The notes below the pieces were generated by a model. That model was given only the letters and a program-made list of their open reading frames with translations, had not been told where the DNA came from and did not search any database. This document shows, piece by piece, positions 20,701-32,900 of a stretch of DNA of 64,000 nt. The translations under genes were made by a program, and so were the position numbers. This DNA comes from Dendrolimus kikuchii. Taxonomy: Eukaryota; Arthropoda; Insecta; Lepidoptera; Lasiocampidae. The stretch covers positions 8,616,501-8,680,500 of the forward strand of contig CM034409.1 of assembly GCA_019925095.2 (NCBI GenBank), written 5' to 3'. Within the stretch, counting starts at the first letter, position 1, and each line of letters begins with the position of its first letter.

Positions 20701-23700
20701 AGATTGCTCGGGCTTTTCACTTTTGGGAATTTGTTTTCTTGTTTGTTTTATTTTTTTTTGTTCTTTCTTTCCTTTATGTATTTTATTGCTCTTTTATTTA
20801 ATGTTTTCCAAAAAATTCTTTTACAATGTTTCTTAGTTGCTATTTTTACATTTTGCTATACTAATTACTTGTACAAATAAAATAATATTAGCTTATACCT
20901 GGTTACCAAATTTTATTTGGGATCCCCGTCTCCGCCGACTTGGTCATGTAGAACAGATGGGGAGGATGGGAGTATGAGAAAAGCATACTTGGGCGACCGG
21001 TTGTCTGTCTTAAATATAGCGGGAAAGATACGAGTGGACGCTGACCTAACCGAGCGTCAAACCTGCAATGGGTAAGACACTGTGCTGGAAAGAGGAAAGT
21101 GGCGTGCTCTTGTTTCGGGGGTCAAGACTCACCCAATGGAGTTAGTTTCTTGGTAAAAATTTGACATGAGCTCCGTACAAATGCCAATTTCGTATCAAGT
21201 GTTGGGAGGTCCTGCCCATCATGACGTATGATGCCATGACACACTGACAGCGGGGTTGGTTCACAAACTGAAGGTCGCACAGCGGGCTATGGCGCAAACT
21301 ATGTTGGAAATATCTCTTATGGACAAAATTAAAAATAAGGATATCCGTAAGAGATCCAAGATTACCGATATAGGTTGCAAAATTGGAAAGCTGAATGGCA
21401 GTGGGCCGGCCACATTTGTCGCAGTACCGATGGCCGATGGAGCAGACGAGTCCTGGCGTGGGACCGCGTCTTGGCAAACGTAGTGTAGGACGCCCTCCAG
21501 CCCTATAGATCGACGATCTGCGCAAGATCGCCGGTGGGGACTGGATTAGAACAACGGAGGAGACTGGGATAGGTGGCGCAAACTTGGGGAGACCTATGTC
21601 CAGCAGTGGACAACGGTTGGCTGATCACGACGACGACGTTGTAACGCACAAAATACACAGATATACACAAACAGAAAAGAATATAATACTATACCTAGTA
21701 TGATATAGAACCCCGGCATAAGTAGGATATATAGGTACGCTAACCTTGGTCCCTGTATAACCACAGCGGTGCCTTTCTCGTGGCACAGATAGCCCTTGGC
21801 GTTGGCGGCTTCGATCAAAGCCCGGCGGGCCTTCTCGCAGAATGCCGGCCGCATCGGAAGGTGGCAGACGCCTTTTGGCCCTCCTTCCGTACGGTCGTAG
21901 AACGTGCACCTGCGACCCCATGTCCTGCAAAAGTTATCCCAAGCGACATCTCTTATCATCATATCTCAAAAGCGACTGGACCTATTTCTATAATCTTTGA
22001 TTATTTGGTCTCCACCAAAATATATCGAAAAAACTAACAGAAAAATTTATAAAAAATTATGTTTGCAACTCCACCTTCTTCCGCAATTGACAGCTCACTA
22101 ATCACTAATAATTGATGTCGACTGTAAATCAGTGACACATTAGAATGGTTTAGATTCGGTAGGTGGCGCTGGAATCGAGTTCTAATTTATTATTTTTTTA
22201 GGGCTAGACAGACAACGTATACCGGGACCGATAGTTTATAATGTAACAAAATTGTAAAAATCAGCTAAGCCTTTATTTTTTTAGGGCTAGACAGACAACT
22301 TCTACCGGGACTGCTAGTTTATACATACATACATACATAACTTCACGCCAGTTCCCTCGCGGGGTAGGCACGAACAACAGAGTGCCATTTAGGCTTATTC
22401 TTACACACCTCACTTGCCTCTTTGACATTCATAACTCTTGTCATGCAAGCTCGTCTGTTCTTAAGGCTCCTGACATCACCTAGTGCTAGTTTATAATGTT
22501 ACAAAATTGTAAAAATCTGCTAAGCCGTGTTACAAGTACGTATATTCATGTATAAAAGGGTAACACTAATAAAAGTCGGTTGTCCACTTATACAAAATGG
22601 AGAGCCGTATGCCTGACAGTGGGAAGCATATGGAATAATTTATGAATTTTCCATACCTATCAATAAAGTCGTCAAGAACAACCAGATCCCCAGGCTTGTA
22701 GTGCTCAACGAGCGATCCGGTGGCAGTCGTAGCCAGAACGTGAGTGCAGCCAACCTGCTTTAACGCCCATATGTTCGCCCGATAGTTTACATCACTAAAA
22801 ATATATAAGTAGAAAGTATGACAAAAATCTCCTCCACTCTTCATCATTCCATCTGTTATCTTCTTTCATATACTCTAATATTTTCTGCATAATCCTTAAT
22901 AAAGTTCGTACAAGATGCTGGAAAAAATAGAACAATTCTTTTAGGGTTCACGGATATTGGTTAGGGAACAGTGACAACATCCTTCAAACAAATTGACATT
23001 TTGGCAGTGTGTTTTCAACGTTATCATTACATCATAAACAGGTATAAAAATATTGGATATTAATTGTTTTAACAAGGTATTACTTTGATGTTGAAGGAAT
23101 CTTTGTTGATATTTTGCGTTAAAAATATCAACCAGTTAATGAAATTTTATTTTATGAGGTATCACAAGAAAACCTTGCTTTGGTGTAATTCAAAGACCAA
23201 CAATTTACTTTTGTGTTAAGATTTCTGGGGTGAAGTGTTTGTATGATGTGTATGAGTTACGATAGCCCACTTCGCTTTTCCCCTTTCCTGTGCTAAAGGC
23301 TGAACAGCGATGGCTTCGCCTCTGATGTTGCATTTTTCTATTAGGTACGTAGTCTGTTATTGCAGGGTTTGTAATTTAAAAAAAAAAGTTATTTTAAAAT
23401 AAGACATTTAAAAGAAGAATTTACATACCTAGGTTGGTACTGGTGTTTTCTTCCATGTCTAGCGAGCAACGCGCAGGGTACTCCACTTATTTGGCCTTCA
23501 ATAAGCACATCTGACGGTTTGCCAAATGGTGTAGTAACATCATTTTCAGTTTGATTGTTAAATAATGTCGGATCATCGAATCCCGAGCCTCCTAGAATAC
23601 CGATCTGTGAAATATTTAACCGACGTTGTAATACGATCAAATATTAAATGCATGTTTGAAGTTCGCACACGTCATTGCACAGATAAGTTATAAGCTTAGA

Positions 23701-26700
23701 GTTGAGAAGAGCGTTGCGCTCTCTCTTGGCCGCTATCTGGACTCACATGCTATCTCTTTCGCACAATACATCGTAAAGGTTACCTAACATTTGACTGGTT
23801 ACTGGACCTGTGTATACTCGCGGAATCAACTTCAATCGAAGCTCAATTTCAGTTTTGTACGTAATGTATGTGGCCCTATATATTCCTGTTTAATTTAACA
23901 AGATTAAAATTTCGATCACTTCGTGAAAATTAACAGTTACAGAAATAAGAGCTCCCAAAGTCATAGAGTTGTGTAGCCCTTTGAAATATAAACTATGAAT
24001 GAGAAAATTCTGAAATAAACCAATGTAGTAGTTTTAAAAATATTTTCATTGAATTTTGGTTTGACTAATTATAGTGCAATGAATAAAACTTATTTTATAT
24101 TATATCCCTACAATCCCTTAAAATTGAATTATTTTTTAAACTAAATATTTCCTTATGGTTTCATAGCTACATGATCAAAACAGTGGTTATTTGTTCTCTA
24201 TGCTTTGACTGACAGCATTTATGATTTACTATTAATCAAACCAGTAATGAGGCAAATTAATGAAGTTTGTGTCAGCCAAAAGACAGTGATAGATTCCTTA
24301 CAGACAATTAATTTCTATTTTACAGTATTTCCAAGATTAAACTTCAATTTTTTTTTCACAAATGCCTTACATGTCAAAAATTATGCTACTGATTACTAGA
24401 TCAAGAATTATCTTAATTTTTAAGAAAAATAATTATGACAAAGACTGACAGATGGATGGATAAATTTATAAAAGGTTGAACAAAAACACCTTGATATTTT
24501 AACAATTTAATTCATGATTAGCTATAAAATATAACTACTACTAGAATACCGTAAACATTCTTCACCATCACTTTGATTCCCATTAAATAAATGCATACTC
24601 CGGAAATTATAAATATTATTTTTCCTGCAACCCTTGTTGAAATTTCACTTCTTTCTCAGTCTCTTGAGCTTTTTGCAAATACTGAGCTATCTCGAAGTAT
24701 CTCTTTGATTCTTTTTCATTCTTTTCTACACCATCGCCTTTTTTGTACATCATACTGACATTGGCACACGCAAACATATTTCCTAATTCACAAGCTTTCT
24801 TCCCAAATTGAAATGCTTGTTTCATATCGGATTTGATGAGGTAGTCTATATTTTTGTTCTTCTCTGGATTGTGTGGGTTAAAATCAGCTACATTTTTTGG
24901 TACACCAGTAACATACATTCCACATAGATAGTGGCATGCCATTGCATCATTATTGTCACAACTTTTCTTGAGGTAGTTGTATCCTGCAAAAGATATATTG
25001 AAAATTTTCTTAGTCATCCCTAATTGTTAGATAAAGTTAAATGATGTTTTAACAGATTTTACTTATTTATTTGATTATATGAGTATCACATTTTAGTCAT
25101 GTTCACCCTTTACTCAGATCAAAAAGGAAGTAATTACATAATAAAATTTACACTAAATAATAGTTACTATGTAGTTTTAAGTACATTATTCAGAAAAAAT
25201 ATTATATGCCAATGTGGTGAAAGGATAATAGTACATTATGGTACTAGTGTGTAACATTGGTGATTACCACCGAGGCGCCATTGAGACTCGAGCCGTAGGC
25301 GAGGGTCTTAAGAGAGCCGAGGACGGTAATCATCAATACACACGTGTATCATACGACGTTTTTCAACACACTTGTGAATAAAATAACAACAAAAACTCAT
25401 TTTATTTAGTAGATAAAAAAAAGTTATATATGAGTGAAAGTTTTATTTATTAAACACGTACGAGTTAAAATTATCTATTTAAATAAGAAGTTGCATGAAA
25501 TGAGCAAGCAATAGGAACATTAATTTATTTGTTCTATAGAACACGATCTTTTTTTTTTGAATAAAATTTTTTTAAGAACAAAGCAACTCAACCAATAAAA
25601 TTAAAAAAAAAAATCTATAACTCACTAGTGAGTTATAATGTTTTTTACTCACGGTTTGATAATGGGTGTCATTCTGTGCCTAATTGCGGTGACCATAGAG
25701 CCGCTTTATGAGCAAGTGTGTTGAAAAAACTATTATACATCACTAGCTGATTCATCCCCACTTCGCTGTGTTACTTGAGAAAAGCCAACATATAATTGGC
25801 CATGGCAATAGCACTCCATTCTCAAGTCAAAGCCCACCATAGATTGTTTGACATTGGGACTTATTTCTTGTTTAGTCAGTACATGCAATATATCAATGTA
25901 TCAGCCCATTTTTCTAGGAAATTGATATATGACATTAAATAATATTATGCATCACAATCAAATACATGACTCAACCTATGTCCCTCAGAAATAAGGTAGC
26001 TTTCTATTGGTGAAAGAATTTGCAAAATTGGTCTAGTAGTTCAAAAGATTACTTCCTACAAATAAACTTTACCTGTTTCTAATATTAGTTTTAACTTAGA
26101 CAATTAATTTAGACTTGTGGTCGAAATTTAAACATAATTAATTTAAATTATAAGTTTGAACATTTTTAAGGTTCTGTTGACGAAGAATATACTTCTATAA
26201 TCACAGATTTCGCCAAGCCTACACTGTTAATTTGACTAACAATAAACAAAAGAGTATATATGCATGTGTGTGCCAAATACATGATTTTGTGTGTAATGTT
26301 TTTTTCATTGATTTCATGTATTTTTTTTGCATAATTTAAAAAAATATGAGCATTCTGCATTCCTTCTCTATATAAACTATAAGTGTGTGAAATTTCATAC
26401 TCCTCCGTCCACACAATTTTGATAAAAAGAGGTTCAATGTTTTTGCTTCACATATTAATATAATGATACTATTAAGCTTTAATATACTGATTTTTCCAGG
26501 CAACCCTTTGTTCAAGGTATATTATTATTTTATAAAAATATTAAAAACTAACATTACTAATCTATACTAGTATTATAAAGGGGAAAGATTTGTATGTTTG
26601 TAAGGAATAAACTCTCAAAATACTGAACCAATCACTATTAGATTGCTACATTATCACAGATTAATATAGGCTATATTTATTACTAGAAAAATTAGGGATC

Positions 26701-28077
26701 TCTACCAAAACTCCAATAAAGTAACCCAAGGTGCAAAAAAATAGTGTTTGAGTGGGTCCAGGACCATTTAGATTCACAATTAGACCCAGTAGGTGGCGCT
26801 AAAATTGGGTTCTAGAGTTTTATTTTTTCACAGCAGGACAATGTTTGCCAAAACTAAATAAATTTTAAGCTAAGTTAACACTTACAAAGTTAAGACTCAC
26901 TGTCAATGACAGACTAAATAACAGAAGGTTATTTATGAAATAAAGTAAGCTGGCCAGCACTTGGACATTACACATCACAGATGGTGTTGGACACTCTCTA
27001 GCCCGATGGACTAACAATCTGCACAAGGTCACCCGTAGACACTGGATGAAGAAGTGGGAGGGCAGGAATGAGCGGCACTAACATGAAGAGGCCTACTTCC
27101 AACAATAGGCTGCAATTGTCTATGATGAGTTTTTAGATAAGAAACAGAGATATAAACTTAGGAATGCCTATGCTTATGGTTACAATGATTGACTGTTGAT
27201 GGTATGCTTCTTTATTAGAATGTTTAGTTTATTCCCTTCCTTTTTGTGACTAGGGATATAAATTAGTGTGATGAGATGCTTATAATAAATGTAGAATATA
27301 AAATTGGTGTATATGAGAACCAAGCCATGGTAAAAGCCCTATGACAAAATGAGTATTTCCATATAATATACCTTTAGGAACATCTCTTTTAATATTAAGA
27401 TTAGGTCCAGTAGCAGTTAAAAGCATTCCAGCGTGCAAACAAGCTCCTGCCTCATTCAGATCACATCCTTTTTCGAAATATGTTAGGGCTTCATTGGCGT
27501 CTCCTTTATCTCGCCCTTTTCCAATCATTGTATAATTTCCGATTTTCAAACATGACTTTCCAAAGTTATAGTCTAAACAATTGCTTTTGTATACTTTAGC
27601 AGCCTTCACGAAGTCTTTTTTTATCGCTTCTAAATAGTCACCTAAAAGATGGCATACTTCTGGTTTTTTCTCTTTGTAGCAGCCGAAACGATATTCTATG
27701 CCTAAATTTTCCACGTATTCTTTTACTTCTTCTTCTCTTTTGAGGTCATAAGTCATGGCGATTTACCAATTTATTAAACTTACGGAATATGAAGAGGTTA
27801 AGTTAGATAACTGCGGCACCATGACATTAATGTCAAACTGATTATTTATTATCAATTTGTAAACAAAATCGTTGACATACTTTTTTATTTTATTATAATA
27901 AAATAAAATAAAAAGTTAGGTTCTCTCTGTGAAATTATTAGTATTGAGACAAAACAAATAATTTTTTGAATTCATGAAAGAAAATGCAATAGGTTTTAGA
28001 GATTTTTCTTTTTTATAATTACTGAAATTACCAACCGGTATTCTTTTGGTACTTACCTTTATCTTTTCTACGCTCAT
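17754..28077 (-). CDS. Mtap: S-methyl-5'-thioadenosine phosphorylase (MTAP), seven exons, complete
   Basis: MTAP cleaves 5'-methylthioadenosine with phosphate to adenine and 5-methylthioribose-1-phosphate (cytosolic methionine/polyamine salvage). Exons, 5' to 3' on the minus strand: 28077-28057 (micro-exon MSVEKIK), 23604-23429, 22794-22657, 21924-21745, 19908-19833, 18857-18771, 17999-17754. All have AG/GT borders and matching phases, giving 307 residues (human about 283). Visible blocks: [12 protein letters not shown] (phosphate-binding Gly-rich loop), [103 protein letters not shown] and VTDYDCW. These match the PNP/MTAP family throughout, including the substrate-pocket NMTTVPE and TDYD motifs. 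Intron 1 holds the whole COA7 gene. The last codons (HFARW then TAG) lie in a dispersed repeat. The start is the first ATG whose codons splice in phase to the IGILGG exon. Confidence 0.93.
18410..18720. repeat. Repeat related to family A (family B), MTAP intron
   Basis: TTTTTATTGCGAAACTGCC, then GAAAAGCGGTTACCGTCGCC, then GCCAGCCTTTAGGGTGGGAT and GAGCGTGGTATGACACCGATCGAGC. The same order occurs at 62590-62870. Confidence 0.55.
19340..19480 (+). repeat. SINE-associated fragment, MTAP intron
   Basis: GGTAAGGCCAACACGTAGAG and GTGGCGTGACACTGACTGG match the block 9107-9235 beside simjang exon 9. Confidence 0.55.
20265..20530 (-). repeat. Family A repeat copy, MTAP intron
   Basis: Antisense copy from GCGATGGAAAGTGTTTACCG to TTTTTCCGTTCAGGCATGG, followed by the SINE tail block TGGTCTGGGTGTCTAGAATC. 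Confidence 0.65.
21235..21625 (+). pseudogene. 3' end of an RTE-class non-LTR retrotransposon, MTAP intron
   Basis: The translated plus strand shows [20 protein letters not shown] followed by [15 protein letters not shown] and, after frame changes, WQWAGHI-like, DGRW and RPPALxxDDL pieces, the conserved C-terminal block of lepidopteran endonuclease-reverse transcriptases. The end GGAGACCTATGTCCAGCAGT then GGACAACGGTTGGCTGATCA and a (GAC)n run is the usual 3' terminus. Frameshifted, so dead. Confidence 0.7.
22145..22323 (+). repeat. Family H repeat fragments in tandem
   Basis: GGTAGGTGGCGCTGGAATCG then two copies of TTTTTTTAGGGCTAGACAGACAAC..TACCGGGACYG, the end of the dispersed element also seen at 26555-26850 and 44122-44338. 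Confidence 0.55.
22324..22483 (-). mobile_element. (ATGT)n-tailed retroelement, copy 2
   Basis: Minus-sense copy, tail (CATA)n at its plus-strand left side, flanked by a 12-bp direct repeat TGCTAGTTTATA (22312-22323 and 22484-22495). Inserted in the end of a family H repeat. Confidence 0.75.
24616..27756 (-). CDS. COA7: Cytochrome c oxidase assembly factor 7 (COA7, Sel1-repeat protein), two exons
   Basis: COA7 is a heme-binding, Sel1-like-repeat protein of the mitochondrial intermembrane space needed for complex IV assembly. Exon 1 is 27756-27372 (ATG at 27756) and exon 2 is 24983-24616 (stop at 24618-24616); the join AAA-G|GA is in phase and gives 250 residues (human 231). Visible family features: the N-terminal [20 protein letters not shown] block, [32 protein letters not shown] then TGKG-like IGKGR, and regularly paired cysteines about 36-40 residues apart ([41 protein letters not shown]) typical of Sel1-like helical hairpins cross-linked by disulphides. 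The last repeat ([15 protein letters not shown]) is close to the vertebrate sequence. The C-terminus is Lys/Glu/Gln-rich. There is no cleavable presequence, as known for COA7, which uses the Mia40 route. The whole gene lies in MTAP intron 1 on the same strand, so it must have its own promoter in 27757-28056 or share the MTAP one. Confidence 0.93.
25225..25732 (+). mobile_element. ~500-bp MITE with nested inverted repeats, single copy
   Basis: The core 25357-25732 begins GTTTTTCAACACACTTGTG and ends GCAAGTGTGTTGAAAAAAC (inverted). The preceding 130 bp form their own inverted repeat (GTAACATTGGTGATTACC against GGTAATCATCAATACACAC). Near-identical sequence is present twice at 44935-45840. Lies in the COA7 intron, hence also in MTAP intron 1. 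Confidence 0.75.
26555..26850 (+). repeat. Family H repeat, COA7 intron
   Basis: TCTATACTAGTATTATAAAG start, GACCCAGTAGGTGGCGCTAA and CACAGCAGGACAATGTTTGC end. Relatives at 38553-38882 and 40757-41072 (reverse) and 44122-44338. Confidence 0.6.
26940..27125 (+). pseudogene. Short 3' remnant of an RTE-class retrotransposon, COA7 intron
   Basis: ATGGTGTTGGACACTCTCTA, TGGACTAACAATCTGCACAA and GAGGCCTACTTCCAACAATAGG resemble the end of the element at 21235-21625. Only the last part remains. Confidence 0.5.
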
Positions 28078-28379
28078 TATGAACACTGTTTCAAGATGTA
28101 AATAGTTTTAGTTAATAATTGAAATACTCTAAATATAAATGTAAACACAATTCTATAAGTAATAACGTAAATACAAAAAGCTAAAAGATCCACAAACTCG
28201 TGAATAAATGGTTGAAAATTTGATAACTGAGATTGACATTTGACAACTTGACACTTTTGACATCGAATATACATTTTATTTAATTAGGATTTATTCATTA
28301 AGCTCGTTTGCCTGCTTTTGTGGCAACTTTAAACAAATAAAGCAACAACATAGAGCCCGTTTACTGTCTTGCATTGCAG

Positions 28380-29500
28380 TCCTCTGCCGCGTCGTAATAC
28401 AGGACTGTGAATGTTGTTTCAGCCTACATTGCCTTGCGGCGTTTCACAAGGGTCGGCGGAATGTTGGGTAAGACTGGATCCTTCGAGAACCAGTTATGCC
28501 CGGGATAGGGTTAGCCTGCTTTGCCGAAATCCACCTTCAGACTTGTCCGTTACAGTCCAAGGTGTCTCTATTCTCGTTAAGCCCCAGATGAAATATCTGG
28601 CATTATATCTGTAGGAGGAACCAGGCGAGACGGCTCGGAAGTTGTATTCTGGCATCCTTCGGAGTATGGCACTCTAAGGTGCCCCTAGGTGGAATCATGC
28701 ACTCCATTGCTACAACAGGACCCTGTTGGCGATAGCTCAGTGAGTCCTGGCGGCGAGGTCCATACGGGAATACCATACGGTGTCGTGGACGGCGGCGACG
28801 CTCTTGGAAGCTGATCTACCCTGGATACTGATACTACTGGATATAGATACTGCTTTTCACACGCTGGTCGAACGCGCTGCATAGCAACCTCAGAGGTTCG
28901 AGCTCGAGGACATCGTAGGGCCGATCGATTAGCTGGCGGGACACAACGACAATCATTGGTCGGCGTTTTTCTTCCGTTTTCGAGGCAGTAATGTCCCGCT
29001 AAGAAGCCGCTGAGAAAGAAAGGAAGAGAGCTGCGCACGCTCACCCCGGACGCCGTCGTCAGACTGGCCTCTAGAGACACAGATATGCGTAAAATCTCCT
29101 CTTATAATTCCATCGCAGTGGTCAGCGCATTGTGGGGATGCGACGGATCTAACCTCTGTTGGTGAAGTGGGTTACCATGCTTCCCAGGGTGACCTATACT
29201 CGTTGCAAGGTTGATCATGGGAGCAGCTTCACTCATGACCTGATGTTCTTCCACACAAACTTGGGTAGGGGACGCAGGTTTAGGTTAGCGGAGTTGGGAA
29301 CGTCTATACCAGATTCTTCGTAGACGCTACGCGGCGCTTATCGCCACGGGACGGTCCCGCCCCCAATGCCCCCATAACATAGAGGGACTCAGTATGGTAC
29401 GAAACGTATTCCCCCTGCGTTAACAAAAAAAACCTGCATTGCGTTCTGCAACACAGAGCATGATGCCTTTTACATATATCACGCCTTTTTCCCATGGGGG
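28380..29500 (+). pseudogene. Degenerate R1-clade-like reverse transcriptase remnant
   Basis: The plus-strand translation shows, in several frames with stops, GVSQGSAE (a decayed VPQGS-like box), VQGVSILVKPQMKYLALYL (the family's KYLG.LD block), ARSIREYHTVSWTAATLLE (R.YRTVS.AA.LLAG block) and DIDTAFHTLVE (DTA.HTL near the zinc-knuckle region). The order fits the C-terminal half of an R1-type non-LTR element. Upstream of heme oxygenase and downstream of the MTAP start; not a host gene. Confidence 0.55.
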
Positions 29501-29520
29501 TAGGCAGAGACTATAGATCT

Positions 29521-29763
29521 TCACTTGCGACGATCCCGACAAACAACTTTCGCTTCATCTACTTTCATTAACCTCTTCAAACATGCACGTTTATTTGATA
29601 TGCTTTTTATCTGACCTCGTTTTAACACTTCTGTTATTTGATTATGGTGTGTACGTCGCGGTCTACCGGTACCAATTCTATCATTCACAATGCTGTCATA
29701 CACTTGTTTTGTGATTCTATTTTCATCCATCTTCTCTACATGCCCAAACCACCTTAACATTCC
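29521..29763 (-). pseudogene. C-terminal remnant of a non-LTR retrotransposon protein
   Basis: Open frame of 79 codons: MLRWFGHVEKMDENRITKQV, then GRPRRTHHNQITEVLKRGQI, NKRACLKRLM and VDEAK-VCRDR. This LRWFGHV...GRPRRT block is the familiar C-terminus of lepidopteran LINE reverse transcriptases. No upstream RT motifs adjoin it, so it is 5'-truncated. Confidence 0.7.
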
Positions 29764-29999
29764 TTTTTTGCCATGATGCCTCTTGAGGCCTGCAATGCCC
29801 GCGCACTACAGGCCTGCAATGCATGATCGTGTATGGGCCCTTACTTAAATCAGCTGATTCATTCATATTAATATTTATTATTTTCTTATTTCATTCTGAT
29901 TCAAGTAAGGTTTTCTATTATTTCTTATCAATAAATAGAAAATTGTAATATTTTATGTTAAATATATGTTAACATTTCGAAAGTGTTTGCTTTAGGAAA

Positions 30000-32900
30000 A
30001 TGTCTGGAAATTTAGAAATGTTTACTACGCGTATGAGAAAAGCAACGCGAAAAATACACTCCATTAGCGACGCGGTCGTAAATGCTAAATTCGCAATCTG
30101 TAAGTAAATTTATTTATTATACTTTACATATCATTCTAAACCTTTGAAAAAAGATTATGTGACTTTGTAGTGCTTAAAATCCGAAAGTCAATTATTAGTT
30201 TCGGTAAAAATACAAGCAAAATAGCGAATATTTTATAGGGCATTTTATATATAAAATTAAATCTATTTCATAATTACATTGAGTAGTTACTTCCCAACAT
30301 GTTGTCACTATTTTATGTAGAAGTGGCCTGAAACCCTCTAGCAACATATCTAGCTAATTTCTTTAAATTTATTCTTTCCAGCTTTAGGAGATGAAACTGT
30401 GTGGGGAGGTGGTTTGTTTGTATTTTATCACATATTTGGATACTTAGAAGACGCCAAAGAAAGATTGAAGATGTCTGATTTTGATAAGCTGTTTACACAT
30501 GAAATACTGTTTCGGTGAGTGACTATTTATTTGTAGTTCTGTGACTAAGTTCTATGTTTTTGGGTGACATTTTTTTTTATATTATTTGTATGGAGCTTTT
30601 ATCAAATCTTAACTGATAGTAAGGCAAATGAACAGGTTGGTAAGATATAGGAACCAGGTGTAAGTCAATAAATGGTGAGCTATGCCTTTTAAAGTTATAA
30701 TAAGTGCTCACCATCCGATTCTCTGATCATCAATTGGAAAATTTAATAAAAAATGACATTCATTAAACTTCTGTTCAACTGATACCTGGTTTGTCCAAGA
30801 TGCATCAATTGTAGTTCTTGAGATGACAGGTATTTTCAGTTAAAATTCTTAGGCTTCCATTATCAAAGAATAAAAAAATATAATTATTCTGTTCTTTGCC
30901 ATAAACTTATTGTTTATGTTAAACATTTTTTATTTTCAAGATCTATGTCTAGACTACAATTACAGTAGATTTTTTTAAATTGGAATGATTCAAATTAATA
31001 CTTGCATTGTATTTTTAAGGTCAAGTGTCACTCACTCTCACATGGCCATTTGTTTTAATTTTATCTCTTAGCCTTTTGTCTTCCTTTGCTTAGATTTTAC
31101 ATTTTACATATCAATTACAGAAAAGCAGCATTTGAACAAGATCTAGACCATTATCTGGGTAATGAATGGAGATCATTACCAAAGTCACTTTCCTTGGAAA
31201 ACTATTTGGAACATCTGCAAGATCTTGAAAAGGAGAACCCAAAGCTCTTGTTGGCATATGTTTACCACTTATATTTGGGCTTACTGAGTGGTGGACAGAT
31301 ATTGGCCAAGAAACGGAGGATGTTTGGAGAAAGTAAGTATTTAATACAATACCATAATTTAATTGTGAAGGATAGATAGATAGAGTCTTTATTGTATTGG
31401 TACAAATATGAGCTTATAGATTAACAGTCTTATTCATATTGAGTTACTTACTTACTAACCTTACTCTAACCCAATATGAATAAGATTATAACACTATATC
31501 TAATTATGCACAAAGGGCGGTCTGTTCTTATTGCTAAAAAGAGATTTCTTCCAGCTAACCTTGGAAATGACTAGAGATGAACTTGGCGATGGTGGATTAT
31601 GTAAAATATAGTATAACTGTTTAGTAATAGATACACAAATGTTATATATACGGATATTACATATATTAAATAGATATGTACTTAATATACATACCATACA
31701 AATATCAGGCCTTTACTGCCATTTTATTGTAAATGACTTTTGGACCAAAATCTATTTTTTTGCTGCAAAAAGTATTTTAAACTATTGTGTTTTAAGACTT
31801 TCAGATTTAGTTAGATTAGACACCACTGAAACAAAAACTAAAACTTTTGAAACAAAATAATAGTTTAAAATACCTTTTGCAACAAAAAATATACTTACTC
31901 ATAGGTCCAAATGTCGCTTAAGATAAAATGATAGTAAAGGCTTGATATAATATATATCATGTTTCATGTATACCTACCGATATTGTATTGTATTATGGGT
32001 GTACATTTATAGTGTATTCTTTTGCTTATTAAAAAAAGGCCATGATCACCAATTATTTTGTCATTTGCTCAAATTAAGGGCGAGTTTCACAAAGAGCCAA
32101 TGAAGCTAAAAGTAGTTTATCAAAATAGTACTGGCTATGTAAATATACAACATAGAAAAGTACACAATGTCACATTTGAAAAATAACAAAATAAATTGTC
32201 ACTCCAATCCTGGCTTCCACTGAAACTAGTCCTTTCATTTTACTTTAGTTTTAATAACACTTATTCCTCCTACTATATCATTATACTATTGTAATATTTG
32301 TGGGTAGTTGTAATTACTACTTGGCTCGTTTCATCAACACTTGGACATAAAAGCAAGAGAGTGTAGCGGTAAACATTTCAAAATCAAAAGTTTTTTTCAA
32401 AATAAGTTTCACTGGAGAACACTTTTTGAAGGACATACATGAAGTCAAAATTTAAATCTACTTCCTATTCTATGTACACACCACTTCGCAATGTTATCGC
32501 TGTTCAAAGGAGAAGAAGTGGCAAGAAACTCCCTAGCAACAGGTCTAGCTAAAAATTACATATTGTAATATTGGCCACTAAACATACCACTGCTGGACTT
32601 GAGACGCACACTGCACACCTCACTATTTAGGAGAACTGATAGTATACCTGCCAAACTTCTGACTTGGATTGGTGGGTTTTGTAAACCAATTTGCATAATG
32701 CTGGTTTCATCATTTCATTTCCATGACAATTAACATTAGAAAAACTGACTGCACACTTCTCGACCAGGACTCATATTATAAGAATCAGATGGGGATGCTT
32801 TAGCCAGTTACATGTCATGACTTCTAAAACTATGTAGAAGTAATTCTAATAAATAATAACAACCCCTATACCTCCGACTACTGGGAACTGGCCTTCCATT

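Noticed and set aside
23605..23640. Using the in-frame upstream ATG-like codon at 23640 as MTAP start
   Set aside because: TTTCACAG directly before ATCGGTATT is an acceptor, and the MSVEKIK micro-exon at 28057-28077 splices to it in phase and resembles known MTAP N-termini.
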